23,218 nt of DNA from Candidatus Latescibacterota bacterium (GCA_022825185.1 JAJDYK010000143.1:1-23218), one strand, 5' to 3'; positions 1 to 8,580 are shown, counted from the stretch's first letter. Made by a program: numbers and translations. Notes: generated by a model from the letters alone, not told the origin.

Positions 1-148
1 GCTGATCCAAGGCACCGAGTGAGTCGGTTGCCGCACTCTGTTTCCAGTACAGGGCCTGCAGGGCCACTTGACGGGCACCGTGGCGATTGTTGGGAGGTGC
101 CTCGTCGCCCGAGGTTCCATCGCCAAAAAAATCGTCCTCGCTGCTCAT
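1..148 (-). CDS. nusB: NusB antitermination factor, N-terminal part (runs off the window)
   Basis: Reading the minus strand from an ATG at 148 gives 49 codons that remain open to the window edge. After an acidic, low-complexity leader of about 20 residues comes the stretch [15 protein letters not shown], which matches the first helix of NusB (typically R-x-A-R-E-x-A-L-Q-A-L-Y). NusB is known to bind boxA RNA together with NusE/S10 in rRNA antitermination complexes. The start codon overlaps the ribH stop in an ATGA arrangement, implying translational coupling, and nusB directly after ribH is a widespread bacterial gene order. Only the N-terminus is present, so the RNA-binding and NusE-binding surfaces cannot be checked. 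The acidic leader is longer than in most NusB proteins. Confidence 0.85.
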   Translation of the reverse strand, partial: MSSEDDFFGDGTSGDEAPPNNRHGARQVALQALYWKQSAATDSLGALDQ

Positions 149-612
149 CCTAACTCGGCCATCAAGCTGGCCATTTCAACCGCGTTGAGGGCGGCGTCCC
201 AGCCGCGATTGCCGGCCTTGACGCCCGCGCGCTGCACGGCCTGCTCGACCGTGTCGGCAGTAATGACGCCAAAGATCACAGGAGTACCGCTGTCGAGACC
301 GACGCGGGCGATGCCCTTGGCCGACTCAGCAGCCACGTAGTCGAAGTGGGGCGTATCGCTGCGGACGATGGCCCCTAGGCAGATGACGACGTCAAAGCGA
401 CCTGTGCCGGCTAGTTTTTTGGCGGCAATAGGCAGCTCAAAGGCACCGGGGACCCAGGCAATTTCTATGTCGTTGCTGTCGCCGCCGTGTCGCTGGATGC
501 AGTCCAATGCGCCGTCGAGGAGCCGGGTGGTCACCAAGTCGTTGAAGCGGCTGACCGCAATGCCGAACTTGCGGCCGCGGGCGTCGAGTTGTCCTTCATG
601 CACTTTTGGCAT
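145..612 (-). CDS. ribH: 6,7-dimethyl-8-ribityllumazine synthase
   Basis: This 155-residue protein has the usual length and motifs of lumazine synthase, which condenses 5-amino-6-ribitylamino-uracil with 3,4-dihydroxy-2-butanone 4-phosphate in the penultimate step of riboflavin synthesis. Visible signatures are SRFND near residue 21, the VPGAFELP substrate loop at 54-61, the [16 protein letters not shown] segment with the catalytic His at 89, and [12 protein letters not shown] followed by [10 protein letters not shown]. The ATG at 612 has a GAGGA Shine-Dalgarno seven bases upstream, and the gene begins inside the last 17 bases of ribBA; its stop overlaps the nusB start. Family members usually form pentamers or 60-subunit capsids, which cannot be judged here. 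The identification is secure. Confidence 0.97.
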   Translation of the reverse strand: MPKVHEGQLDARGRKFGIAVSRFNDLVTTRLLDGALDCIQRHGGDSNDIEIAWVPGAFELPIAAKKLAGTGRFDVVICLGAIVRSDTPHFDYVAAESAKGIARVGLDSGTPVIFGVITADTVEQAVQRAGVKAGNRGWDAALNAVEMASLMAELG

Positions 613-1846
613 GGTTTTCGTCCTCGGCGGCTGGGCGCTTGAGCAAGAGGGCGTGGCCCATTTTGTCGCGCTTGGTTGTTAGGTAGCGGATATTGTGCGG
701 ATTGGGAGCGGCCTCAATGGGCACTTGCTCGACGACGGTCAGGCCGTAGGCATCCAAGCCGACCCGCTTCTTGGGGTTGTTGGTCAAAAAGCGCACTCGG
801 CGCAAGCCTAGATCGTAGAGCACTTGAGCGCCAATGCCGTAGTCGCGCGAGTCCATGGGATGGCCGAGGGCGTGATTGGCCTCAATGGTGTCGAGGCCCT
901 GCTGCTGTTGCAGTTCGTATGCCTTGAGCTTGTGCAAGATGCCGATGCCGCGCCCTTCGTGGTGCTGAATATAGACGATAACGCCGCGCCCCTCTGCGGC
1001 AATGAGCTGCATGGATTGCGCTAGCTGCTCACCGCAGTCGCACAGCAGTGAGCCGAGCGCGTCGCCGGTCAGGCAACCCGAGTGCATGCGCACCAAGGTG
1101 TCGCGGCCGTCGGCGACCTCGCCGTACACGAGGGCGAGGTACGGGTTGTCGTCAACCAAGCTGCGATACGCATAGGCCGTGAATTCGCCGTAGCGGGTTG
1201 GCATGGGCGACTCGGCCTCTAGATGAATCAGTTTCTCGGTGCGGCGGCGATGGGCAATCAGGTCGTGGATGGTGGTGATCTTGAGGTCGTGTTCGCGCGC
1301 GAAGTCGAGCAGGTAGGACGCGTCGGCCAGCGCACCCCCTTCGTCGAGGATGGCGGCGATCAAGGCCACGGGCTGGCCGCCGGCCATTTGCGCCAAATCG
1401 ACTGCGGCTTCGGTGTGGCCAGCACGGCGCAACACCCCGCCCGGTTGGGCTTGGAGCGGCGTGACGTGCCCGGGCTGGACGAAGTCTTCGGGCGCACTGT
1501 CGGAGTCGGCTAGTTTGCGGATCGTCGCGGCGCGGTCCTGAGCCGAAACGCCGGTGCCCGCAATGGCGCGGGCATTGACCGAGACCATGATTGAGGCGTC
1601 CAGCGGCTCGTGGGCCTTGGAGACTTGCAGATGCAGTTCGAGGGCTTTAAGGTGCTTCCTAGAGGCGGCAACCACGGGCGGGCTGCTGGCGCAGCGCGTC
1701 ATGAAGTTGACTGAGGTGGCAGTGGCTTGCTCAGCGAGCATCACCAGTACGCCCTCGCCCACAGCTTCGCACTCGTCAACGAGCACGACCATGCGGCCGT
1801 TTTGCAGGTCCTCGACAACTTCTTCAATGGTGTTGAAATCGAGCAT
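596..1846 (-). CDS. ribBA: RibBA-type fusion: degenerate DHBP synthase domain plus intact GTP cyclohydrolase II
   Basis: The 416-residue product has the two-domain RibBA layout. Residues 215-400 are GTP cyclohydrolase II: zinc cysteines C258, C269 and C271 in [20 protein letters not shown], then HHEGRGIGI and FLTNNPKK; this half should make the diaminopyrimidine precursor from GTP. Residues 1-205 are recognisably DHBP synthase ([27 protein letters not shown] with His144), but the acidic metal-binding loop normally DDEDRENEGD reads [10 protein letters not shown], and the Glu expected near residue 165 is Ala. By comparison with E. coli RibB this half has probably lost DHBP synthase activity, so a second ribB may exist elsewhere. 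The gene starts 3 bp after ribE stops (TGAGCAATG) and overlaps ribH. Family assignment is certain; loss of the first activity is an inference. Confidence 0.93.
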   Translation of the reverse strand: MLDFNTIEEVVEDLQNGRMVVLVDECEAVGEGVLVMLAEQATATSVNFMTRCASSPPVVAASRKHLKALELHLQVSKAHEPLDASIMVSVNARAIAGTGVSAQDRAATIRKLADSDSAPEDFVQPGHVTPLQAQPGGVLRRAGHTEAAVDLAQMAGGQPVALIAAILDEGGALADASYLLDFAREHDLKITTIHDLIAHRRRTEKLIHLEAESPMPTRYGEFTAYAYRSLVDDNPYLALVYGEVADGRDTLVRMHSGCLTGDALGSLLCDCGEQLAQSMQLIAAEGRGVIVYIQHHEGRGIGILHKLKAYELQQQQGLDTIEANHALGHPMDSRDYGIGAQVLYDLGLRRVRFLTNNPKKRVGLDAYGLTVVEQVPIEAAPNPHNIRYLTTKRDKMGHALLLKRPAAEDENHAKSA

Positions 1847-1849
1847 TGC

Positions 1850-2479
1850 TCAGTATCCCATATCGCGCAAGTCCTCGAAGCTGAGTTGGGGTTCCTTGCC
1901 GAGCAAACGCTCGACATAACGGGCGATCACATCGACTTCGAGGTTGACAGAATCACCGGTGCGCCGGTGGCTAAACGTCGTATTGTCAAATGTATGCGGA
2001 ATGACCGCAATCGTAAAGGCATCGCCGCTGACCTCGGCCACCGTCAGGCTGATGCCGTCGAGGGCCACCGAGCCTTTGGCGGCGATGTAGCGGGCAAACG
2101 GGGGCGGCGGCTCGATTTCGAAGCGATGCTCCCCGTCGCGCTCCGTGCGCTGACGAATGCGGGCGACGCCATCGACGTGCCCCAAGACGAGGTGCCCATC
2201 GAGCCGCTGGTCGGCGCGGAGGGCGCGCTCTAGGTTGACCGCTTGTCCGATAGCGAGGGTGCCCAAGGTCGTGCGAGAGAGCGTTTCGGCAACTGTCTCG
2301 ACTGCAAAGCCGCCCTCTCCGATGGCCACCGCAGTCTGGCAAACCCCGTCGATATTGACGCTGTCCCCCACCTGCAAGCCGTCGAGAACGCGCTCGGCGG
2401 CGATCTCCAACTGCTGGAACGCGCCTCGGCGCACGCGACCGCGCACGCTCCCGAGTTCCTCTACGAGTCCGGTGAACAA
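1850..2479 (-). CDS. ribE: Riboflavin synthase, alpha subunit
   Basis: The 209-residue protein opens with MFTGLVEELGSV, the hallmark N-terminus of riboflavin synthase, which dismutates two lumazine molecules to riboflavin. The two internally homologous lumazine-binding halves are visible: SVNIDGVCQTAV in the first (about residues 39-50) and SVALDGISLTVAEV in the second (about 136-149), followed by VIPHTFDNTTF. Length is standard for the family. The start codon is TTG at 2479, fixed by the conserved Met-Phe-Thr-Gly start and lying inside the last 19 bases of ribD; a TTG start here may lower translation relative to ribD. Only 3 bp separate it from ribBA. Some genomes call this gene ribC; the function is not in doubt. 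Confidence 0.96.
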   Translation of the reverse strand: MFTGLVEELGSVRGRVRRGAFQQLEIAAERVLDGLQVGDSVNIDGVCQTAVAIGEGGFAVETVAETLSRTTLGTLAIGQAVNLERALRADQRLDGHLVLGHVDGVARIRQRTERDGEHRFEIEPPPPFARYIAAKGSVALDGISLTVAEVSGDAFTIAVIPHTFDNTTFSHRRTGDSVNLEVDVIARYVERLLGKEPQLSFEDLRDMGY

Positions 2480-3558
2480 GTGTATTGTACCTCAGCCGTG
2501 TAAAGTAGATCAGGGCCTAGCCGCTGAATGCGGCTGGACGCGAGGCGAATGGCCTCGGCCGCGCGTTCGACTCCCAAGTCGCCAATGGCAGCAACCCCCT
2601 CGCCCATCAGCCTCGGTGCGAGGTAGAGCAGCACTTGGTCAACGACGCGGTCACCGAGTGCGGCTGCGGCCAACTGGCCACCGCCTTCAATGAGGACGCT
2701 GGTCATGCCCTCTTGCGCCATGCGCCCAAGGGGCAGACGCAAGTCGATGCGCCCGGTAGAAGCCGGAAAAGTCCAAACCTCGACCCCTTTGACCGCATAG
2801 GCCCGGCGCTTGTCGGCCGGTGTGTCCTCTGCCGTGACGAGCACGGCACCGGACCGCTGATAGACGCGAGCCTCGGGCGAGGTGCGCAAGCGCCCGTCTA
2901 TGACGATGGGTCGCGGGTCGCGCCCGGGCACGTGGCGCACCGTCAGCAGGGGATCGTCGGCTTGCACTGTGCCCGCGCCAACGGCTACAGCATCGACCCA
3001 AGAGCGCCAGCGATGAACGTGGCGTCGCGCTCGCTCACCGGTTATCCAACGCGAATCGCCGCTACGCGCCGCAATGCGGCCGTCGAGGGTCTGCGCCAGC
3101 TTGAGCAGGACCAAGGGCAGGTTCTGGGTGCGGTGTTTGATGTAAGCCGCGTTGAGGCGTCGCGCTTCTTCAGCACAAAGCCCGACGTCAATGACGACGC
3201 CCTTTTCGCGCAGCGCGGCGATCCCCCGCCCAGCCACGCGCTCATCGGGATCTTCCATCGCGCAATAGAGTTTTTTAATGCCAGCCCTAAGCACAGCTTC
3301 AGTACAGGGCGGAGTGCGGCCGTGGAAGGAGCAAGGTTCCAGTGTGACGTAGAGATCGGCCCCTTGCGCCTCGTCGCCGGCCCGGCGCAAGGCGTGGACC
3401 TCGGCATGGGGGCCGCCGACCTTCAGGTGAGCCCCTTCGCCGACGATGCAGTCCCCGCGCACCACCACTGCGCCGACCATGGGATTGGGGCTGACCTTGC
3501 CGCGCCCTCGCTGCGCTAACCGCAAGGCGCGGCGCATGTATTGCGCGGGCTGGTTCAC
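2461..3558 (-). CDS. ribD: Bifunctional riboflavin deaminase/reductase
   Basis: The 365-residue protein carries both domains of RibD, which deaminates the pyrimidine ring and then reduces the ribose side chain. The N-terminal deaminase has SPNPMVGAVVV, GGPHAEVHAL (His51, Glu53) and TLEPCSFHGRTPPCTEAV (Cys76, Cys85), the complete zinc site. The C-terminal reductase starts near residue 145 with LKLAQTLDGRIA, SRWITGERARR and the TVQADDPLLTVR segment. The longest reading begins with GTG at 3558, overlapping the preceding stop in a GTGA junction; an ATG at 3537 (MRRALRLAQRG) is an equally plausible start because RibD often begins there. Neither has a strong Shine-Dalgarno sequence. It overlaps ribE by 19 bp. 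Confidence 0.96.
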   Translation of the reverse strand: MNQPAQYMRRALRLAQRGRGKVSPNPMVGAVVVRGDCIVGEGAHLKVGGPHAEVHALRRAGDEAQGADLYVTLEPCSFHGRTPPCTEAVLRAGIKKLYCAMEDPDERVAGRGIAALREKGVVIDVGLCAEEARRLNAAYIKHRTQNLPLVLLKLAQTLDGRIAARSGDSRWITGERARRHVHRWRSWVDAVAVGAGTVQADDPLLTVRHVPGRDPRPIVIDGRLRTSPEARVYQRSGAVLVTAEDTPADKRRAYAVKGVEVWTFPASTGRIDLRLPLGRMAQEGMTSVLIEGGGQLAAAALGDRVVDQVLLYLAPRLMGEGVAAIGDLGVERAAEAIRLASSRIQRLGPDLLYTAEVQYTCSPDS

Positions 3559-5582
3559 TTGACTTGGATGACGATTTGCCGCACGCCGATGTTGTCGAGG
3601 GCGTCGATGGCCCGCACGACAATGACGTGCTCGCCCGCTGCCAGCCCTTCGACGGCAAAGCGCGCCTGTTCGCTGCGGCTGTCAAAGACGCCGTCTAACG
3701 GCGCGATGGGGTGCTGTTGGTCGTCGTAGTCAATAGTGTAATAGGCTTTTTGCACCGCTGAGATGCGGTCGCTAATCGCCACTTCGACGACTGCACTATC
3801 GGCGCTGGTCTGCGCGTCGAGTGCAACGGTTGGCGGGCTGTTGTCGATGGCAAAGGGCGCGCTTTCGCGCTCGTCGCGCAGGCGTTCGGCCGCTGGGTTG
3901 TCCATGCGATCGGAGGCCACCAGCTTGAGCTGGGTCTGGCCTTCGGGCATGGATGCGGTGTCCCAGAGAACTGAAGTTTGCGCGATGTTTTCTTCGACTA
4001 ACTTCCACACTCGCTGATCCTCGCCCTTGAGATAGAGGTCGTACACTAGGTCGTCCTCGTTGGGGTCTTGGGCGTGCCAGCGCACTAGGCGCAGGCTTTT
4101 CGCTTGGGGGGGCCGATTGTTGCGCCGTCCTGGGCCAGCTTGAGGTGCGCCTTGGGATTGGCCGCCGTTGCCGGATTGCTGCGGCCGGAAGGGAAAGGTT
4201 TGCAACTCGGTAATGCGGGGTTTGAGGTTGACTTGGACGCCGCGGATTGCGATCGAGCTGAGCCGGGGCGTGGCCCCGTCGCGCGTGGATTCCATCTCGA
4301 CCCGGTACTGGATAAAGCGAGCGGGGGGGCTGGCGATGGTTTGGCCGCTCTCGGTCAGCGGCTCGGACCACGCACTCCAAGTTTTGTCTGGCTCTTCGCT
4401 GTTGCCGGTGCGCGTCTGCACGGTTATGTGGGTGTCTGCGGGTTGAGTGCCGCGCCATTCGAGCGCGCCCCACCGCGCGTGGATGGCAAAGTCTTCGACC
4501 GCTGATTCAAAGTGCCCCTTGCGGCGGCCCTGCTCGGGTAGGGTGGAGACGACGGCGTTTTGCGCCCCGCCCAAGTGGAGCGCGCCGTCTGGCCCGAACA
4601 AGAGGCGACTGGGGACGAGGCTCTCGAACTGCACGACCAGTGCACGGCGGCCATCGGCGCTGAGGCGCAAGAGCCGCGCCGGGTCGGAGGCGCTAAGCAG
4701 CAGATCCTCACCGACCGCCACGAGATTGACGAGTTTGGCTTCGGTGTCTTCCCAAATGGGATAAACCGCCCCCTCCGCTCCGACGCGGTACACGGCCGCT
4801 GGGACCTTGTGGGAATTTTCGCCTTTGGTCGGCGCGGGAATTGCGCTGGCGAAAATCTCCCCGTTGTCCCCTACCACTAGGTTGTGAATTTCTTCTTGCT
4901 CGCTTTCAAAGAGCAGCCGTCCGCGGCCCTCGCCGTCGATCTCGTAGATGCGGCCCTTGCCGGACGTACCAGCGTACAAGCGGTCGTTGTGGGCGAGCAG
5001 GGTTATAACGTGGCGATCTTCCGGCGCAAAGAAGACTTCGTGCGCCCCATCTTTGGCGATTTTGAGCACTCGGCCGGGTTCACCTGTGGCCGCGTAGAGC
5101 TGGCCATCGACTAAGGCGAAGTCCCACACGTAGCGGCTGCCGGTCTGGAGCAAGGTTTTTGCCGGCCCCTCGCCATCGATCTCGTAGATCAGGCCGTCGG
5201 GGGCCGAGCCAGCGTAGAGCTGTCCGTCGGGGCCGGTGATCAGGGCGTGGAGGACGAGTTCGGGCGAATCGAACAGCAGCGTAGTCTGCCCTTCGTCATC
5301 GACGGCAAAGAGCCGGCCCGAGTCGCCGGTGCCCACGTAGAGACCTCCCTTGGGATTGGGCACCATGGACCAGACGCGCTCGGCCTCTAATGATGCTAGC
5401 TCGACAAGCTCGGGCGCTAGCTCCAGCGCACCGTCTGCGGTGATGGAGATACCTTCGCTCTCGCCTGCGGCAAAGTCGTCGTACGCGTGCTGCTGCCAAG
5501 CCTTGGCGCGCCCCGCTTCGGTTGCGCTGACTGCCGATAGTAGCAAGAAAAACGAAAACAGAGCTCGGGTCGTAAGTATCAT
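3555..5582 (-). CDS. Exported beta-propeller protein with C-terminal Ig/fibronectin-like region
   Basis: This 675-residue protein begins with a signal peptide (MILTTRALFSFFLLLSAVSA). Residues about 65-340 contain repeated blades of about 40 residues with G-x-x-Y-A-G-T/S ... G-x-I/L-Y-E-I-D-G-E-G patterns (for example YAGSAPDGLIYEIDGEG and YAGTSGKGRIYEIDGEG), typical of an NHL/WD-like propeller. A discoidin-like stretch follows (TWSAWSEPLTESGQTI, ARFIQYRVEMES), then a Gln/Gly/Pro/Asn-rich linker near residue 475, and a C-terminal part with SPPTVALDAQ and RAIDALDNIGV resembling bacterial Ig/fibronectin modules. It is probably periplasmic or surface-exposed and non-enzymatic; the ligand is unknown. 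It lies 4 bp downstream of the S55-like gene and overlaps ribD by 4 bp. The ATG at 5582 is supported by the signal peptide. Confidence 0.8.
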   Translation of the reverse strand: MILTTRALFSFFLLLSAVSATEAGRAKAWQQHAYDDFAAGESEGISITADGALELAPELVELASLEAERVWSMVPNPKGGLYVGTGDSGRLFAVDDEGQTTLLFDSPELVLHALITGPDGQLYAGSAPDGLIYEIDGEGPAKTLLQTGSRYVWDFALVDGQLYAATGEPGRVLKIAKDGAHEVFFAPEDRHVITLLAHNDRLYAGTSGKGRIYEIDGEGRGRLLFESEQEEIHNLVVGDNGEIFASAIPAPTKGENSHKVPAAVYRVGAEGAVYPIWEDTEAKLVNLVAVGEDLLLSASDPARLLRLSADGRRALVVQFESLVPSRLLFGPDGALHLGGAQNAVVSTLPEQGRRKGHFESAVEDFAIHARWGALEWRGTQPADTHITVQTRTGNSEEPDKTWSAWSEPLTESGQTIASPPARFIQYRVEMESTRDGATPRLSSIAIRGVQVNLKPRITELQTFPFRPQQSGNGGQSQGAPQAGPGRRNNRPPQAKSLRLVRWHAQDPNEDDLVYDLYLKGEDQRVWKLVEENIAQTSVLWDTASMPEGQTQLKLVASDRMDNPAAERLRDERESAPFAIDNSPPTVALDAQTSADSAVVEVAISDRISAVQKAYYTIDYDDQQHPIAPLDGVFDSRSEQARFAVEGLAAGEHVIVVRAIDALDNIGVRQIVIQVK

Positions 5583-5586
5583 CAGA

Positions 5587-7329
5587 TCAGGGCTTTCTCA
5601 ATGTAATGTCGAGGCTGCGCTCGCCGGAGAGGACGTAGTCAGTGGTAAGGGTGCGGCGGAGGACGACCTCGCCTTGGACCGGCCCCAGATGCCCAGCCGA
5701 GCGGTCCGCGCTCAGCACGGCCAATGCCGAGGGCGGCAAACCGGGCAACTCGCGCCCGTTCACCGTAAAGCCCGGCTCCGTGCGAAAGACCTCGACGACC
5801 AGTTCGTCGGCTGCACCCGTGCGCTCGAGCAATGCGAGCACGTCAGCGGCATTGCGCGGCACGAACGCATCGGGCTGGCGCGCCGCCTCCCAACTCGCGC
5901 TCGCCACACCGCTGCCGACGCGCACGACGAAGGGGCCGGGTTCGAGATGCGCGGGCAAACTTAGCTCTAGGCGCTCTGTAACCGGCTCGGCGCGATACGG
6001 TTGCAATGTCACTTGCATCGAGACTCGCTGCCCAACCTTGGGCTCGGGCGGCGACAGCCGCAGGCCCGTGATGCGGGCTTGGGCTAGGGTTTCGCCGATT
6101 TCCAACTCAAAGTGCAGCGAGTCTAAGGCCAACCCTGCGAAGGGGTTGTTGAGCAACACGCCGACCGGCTGCACGGCGTCTATCACGGCTCTGAGTGGCG
6201 CGATTCCACTGCTGTACACTTGCTCGCGCTCCACCGTGCGGCCATCGGCCAGCGCGATGTGGCTGCGCACCCGCAGCGTGGCGTCGCCAAAGAGCTTTTC
6301 AGTGGTTTCGAGGGAGTTGAACAAAACCGAGCGAACAAAGGATGCGCTAAGCTCGGGGTGGCGCAGCACCTCGCAGCGGAAGGCGTGGTCGCCAGCCGCT
6401 GACCGCAGGGCAACCCGCACTGGCAGCATGTCCGGCGTCTCACCCAGCGTCCCGGCTATCGCGGGAAGGCGGTCTTGGCGCACTGCCCCCATTGCGCCGG
6501 TCGGCGTGCCCAGTTTGAAGGATGCGGTCTGAATGGGAATGACTTGGTGGATATAGGCCCCGGTGGCGGGCAGATTGGTGGCCCCGAGAAAAAACATGGG
6601 ATGCCCGAATCCGACGAAACGCCCGTCGCCGACCCAAGTAAGGGTGCCGATCGCCGCGGCGCTGTAATCGCCGCGGATTAGCTGCACGGCCAGCGGGGCT
6701 CCAGGCGCGATAGACACCTCCTGGTCGGACAACTCCTGCCCTATCGGGCTGTCCAAAAGCTGGATGCCCGGCGCGTCGAGCGCGTCGCGCAACACTTGCC
6801 GCCCCCTCGGACTGAAGCCAGCAACGGCTATGGGCATTCCCAGCGGCGCTAGGGTGCCGACGCCCTCGCCGCCGAGCAGGCGGGTGGTCTCTTCATCTAG
6901 GTCTAAGACTTTTCCGTACTGGCTTGGCGTGGGATGTTCGCGCGTGGCGACGTCGAGCATGTGGGCGATGGGGGTGATGCCGCCGATGGGCTCCTTGGAA
7001 AAGTACCAGCCGTAGGCGATGGCACCGATGAGCCGCCCGTCGATGTACACCGGGCTGCCGCTCATGCCCCGTATTAGGCCCGTGTGCTCCAACGGGCCAC
7101 CGGAGAATCGCGCGAGAATCATGTCCATGCGCGGCCCCAAGTACCCTTTTAGCACCCCCAAAATTTCGACTTGGAAGGTGTCGATTTCGGTACCTTGGAA
7201 GGTCGTCAACCCAAAGCCGCTCATGCCTCGGCGCAACTCGCTTGGCTCCATGATGGGTTGAGCGCGGAGCGCGGGAGCGGCCAAGAGCAACGACGCCAGT
7301 ATGATTAGTATGCGAAATGAGGTCTGCAA
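5587..7329 (-). CDS. Exported SpoIVB/S55-peptidase-like protein
   Basis: The 580-residue protein has a signal peptide (about 1-23, ending LRAQP) and an S55-like domain. RGMSGFGLTTFQGTEID precedes IRGMSGSPVYIDGRLIGAIA, where GMSGSP (88-93) is the serine motif of SpoIVB proteases, and PIGGITPI follows. A candidate catalytic His243 lies in VGFGHPMF, followed by a KLGTPTGAMGAVRQDR segment. In Bacillus SpoIVB the His motif precedes GMSGSP, so the order here appears permuted. Residues about 390-580 form an uncharacterised beta-rich tail. The start is TTG at 7329: a stop lies seven codons upstream and no in-frame ATG fits the signal peptide; AAAGG lies just ahead of it. It heads the minus-strand run that includes the propeller protein and the rib genes. 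Whether it is an active protease is unknown. Confidence 0.8.
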   Translation of the reverse strand: MQTSFRILIILASLLLAAPALRAQPIMEPSELRRGMSGFGLTTFQGTEIDTFQVEILGVLKGYLGPRMDMILARFSGGPLEHTGLIRGMSGSPVYIDGRLIGAIAYGWYFSKEPIGGITPIAHMLDVATREHPTPSQYGKVLDLDEETTRLLGGEGVGTLAPLGMPIAVAGFSPRGRQVLRDALDAPGIQLLDSPIGQELSDQEVSIAPGAPLAVQLIRGDYSAAAIGTLTWVGDGRFVGFGHPMFFLGATNLPATGAYIHQVIPIQTASFKLGTPTGAMGAVRQDRLPAIAGTLGETPDMLPVRVALRSAAGDHAFRCEVLRHPELSASFVRSVLFNSLETTEKLFGDATLRVRSHIALADGRTVEREQVYSSGIAPLRAVIDAVQPVGVLLNNPFAGLALDSLHFELEIGETLAQARITGLRLSPPEPKVGQRVSMQVTLQPYRAEPVTERLELSLPAHLEPGPFVVRVGSGVASASWEAARQPDAFVPRNAADVLALLERTGAADELVVEVFRTEPGFTVNGRELPGLPPSALAVLSADRSAGHLGPVQGEVVLRRTLTTDYVLSGERSLDITLRKP

Positions 7330-7371
7330 GACCTTTTGCTTGCCTTTCCCTTAAAGAAAAGAATTAAAAAA

Positions 7372-7398
7372 GCTATACTTGGGCTAGGGAAAAGTCAA
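7372..7398 (-). promoter_or_regulatory. Possible sigma70-type promoter for the minus-strand operon
   Basis: On the minus strand TTGACT (7393-7398) is followed after 15 bp by TATAGC (7372-7377), about 45 bp ahead of the TTG start at 7329. The spacer is shorter than ideal and the host promoter consensus is unknown, so this is only a candidate. The 215-bp divergent region 7330-7544 also has TTGACA on the plus strand at 7436 and 7475, which could serve the oxidoreductase gene, but neither has a good -10. I see no FMN riboswitch here. Confidence 0.3.
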
Positions 7399-7544
7399 GG
7401 TAAGCCAAGTGTTGATAGGCGTTGTAACATTTTGTTTGACAATGAGTTGCCGCTTTTGGATTTCGGGCAGTCCCTTGACAAACGCCGCGCTAGACACCTT
7501 TACTGTTGCTTTCGCAACCACCTACGTCCCAATAGGAGAAGATC

Positions 7545-8549
7545 ATGCTTAATATCGGTTTTATCGGCTGCGGCGGCATTGCCCGCCATCACGCCAGTTG
7601 CCTATCCCGGATCCGGGGTGCGCGCATTGTCGCGGCTGCGGATGTCGTCGCCGACGCGGCTGAAGCGTTCGCCCGCGACTTCGGAGCCGAGCATCACTTT
7701 GCGGACTTCCGAGCGCTGCTCGACCTGCCCGAGATCGACGCGGTGTGGGTCTGCACCCCGACCTTCCAGCACCCCGCGCCGGTCATCGCCGCCGCCAAAG
7801 CCGGTAAGCACGTTTTCTGCGAGAAGCCCATGGCGTTGAAGGTGGCTGATGCACGGCGCATGGCGAATGCTTGCCGCCAAGCCGATGTGCGGCTGACCAT
7901 TGGCTTTGTGCGCCGCTTTGACGCGCAGTGGGGCAAGCTCAAGGACATCGTCCAATCCGGTGCTGTCGGCTCGCCGGTCATCTGGCGCTTTGCTGCGGGG
8001 GGCCGCCCGGGTCGCCCGTGGTTCCGCGATGTGAATAAAGGCGGCGGCCCGCTGATGGACGGTGCCGTGCACAACTACGATTTCGCCTTGCAGATTTTCG
8101 GCCCGGCCGCTTCGGCGCAGGCTTCTTCCTTGCAATTCGACCCGACCAGCGTCGGCGCGGACACCGCGAGTGTCATCATCAACTTTGCCAGTGGCGACCA
8201 GCACTCTTTGATCTGGTCGTGGGGCGTGGCCGCTGGCGTGCCCGTGGCGGGCCTCAACGACGTGATTGGCCCGGCCGGCACCTTGCAATTTGGCATGACG
8301 GCGCAAAAGGCCCCGGCGCGCTTCAATCCGCAAAGAAGCGGTGCTTTTACGCTCAAGATGGGCGAAGGCCGCGAGCGGGTGTACTCCTATCCGCTCAAGG
8401 ACATGTTCGCCGATCAGGACAAACACGTGGTCAAGTGCTTCGCCAATGGCGAACAGCCCTTGGTGACTGGGGAAGATGGGATCGCTGCCTTGGAGGTTGC
8501 GACGGCTGTGTTGAGGGCTGGGAAGGGGCAGCGGACGGTGAAGATCTGA
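7545..8549 (+). CDS. Gfo/Idh/MocA-family NAD(P)-dependent oxidoreductase
   Basis: This 334-residue protein has the classic two-domain layout of sugar/inositol dehydrogenases. The N-terminal Rossmann fold is marked by GFIGCGGIARHH (5-16), the CEKPMAL motif carries the catalytic Lys94 within Glu-Lys-Pro, and the C-terminal domain has GGGPLMDGAVHNYDF with Asp172 and His176, the usual substrate-contacting pair. Length is typical. The ATG at 7545 has AGGAGA five bases upstream. It is transcribed away from the S55/rib run and is the first of the catabolic-type genes in the window; the nearest metabolic partners (dehydratase, SDR, aldolase) lie more than 6 kb away across what looks like an inserted island. 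The substrate, probably an inositol, sugar or amino-sugar, cannot be told from the sequence. Confidence 0.92.
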   Translation: MLNIGFIGCGGIARHHASCLSRIRGARIVAAADVVADAAEAFARDFGAEHHFADFRALLDLPEIDAVWVCTPTFQHPAPVIAAAKAGKHVFCEKPMALKVADARRMANACRQADVRLTIGFVRRFDAQWGKLKDIVQSGAVGSPVIWRFAAGGRPGRPWFRDVNKGGGPLMDGAVHNYDFALQIFGPAASAQASSLQFDPTSVGADTASVIINFASGDQHSLIWSWGVAAGVPVAGLNDVIGPAGTLQFGMTAQKAPARFNPQRSGAFTLKMGEGRERVYSYPLKDMFADQDKHVVKCFANGEQPLVTGEDGIAALEVATAVLRAGKGQRTVKI

Positions 8550-8560
8550 CGAGAATTTTT

Positions 8561-8574
8561 GTGCCGCTTGGCAC
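8561..8574. other. Short perfect hairpin between convergent genes
   Basis: GTGCC-GCTT-GGCAC forms a five-pair stem in the 31-bp gap between the stops of the oxidoreductase and the convergent antitoxin gene. A run of five T precedes it on the plus strand rather than following it, so it lacks the U-tract of an intrinsic terminator in either direction. Its position is suggestive but its role is unproven. Confidence 0.3.
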
Positions 8575-8580
8575 GAGGGA

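Noticed and set aside
2635..3519. Plus-strand frame of 294 codons opposite ribD
   Set aside because: It is a shadow of the GC-rich ribD frame: no family motif, and the minus strand has full RibD signatures.
7330..7544. FMN riboswitch ahead of the rib-containing operon
   Set aside because: No RFN-like conserved blocks or multi-stem layout could be found in this region, nor between the propeller gene and ribD, which overlap.
7602..8426. Minus-strand frame of 274 codons opposite the Gfo/Idh gene
   Set aside because: It has no recognisable motif or start signal; the plus strand encodes a complete oxidoreductase.
8561..8574. Intrinsic terminator between the convergent genes
   Set aside because: The T-run lies on the wrong side of the stem for the plus strand, and A residues follow it on the minus strand.
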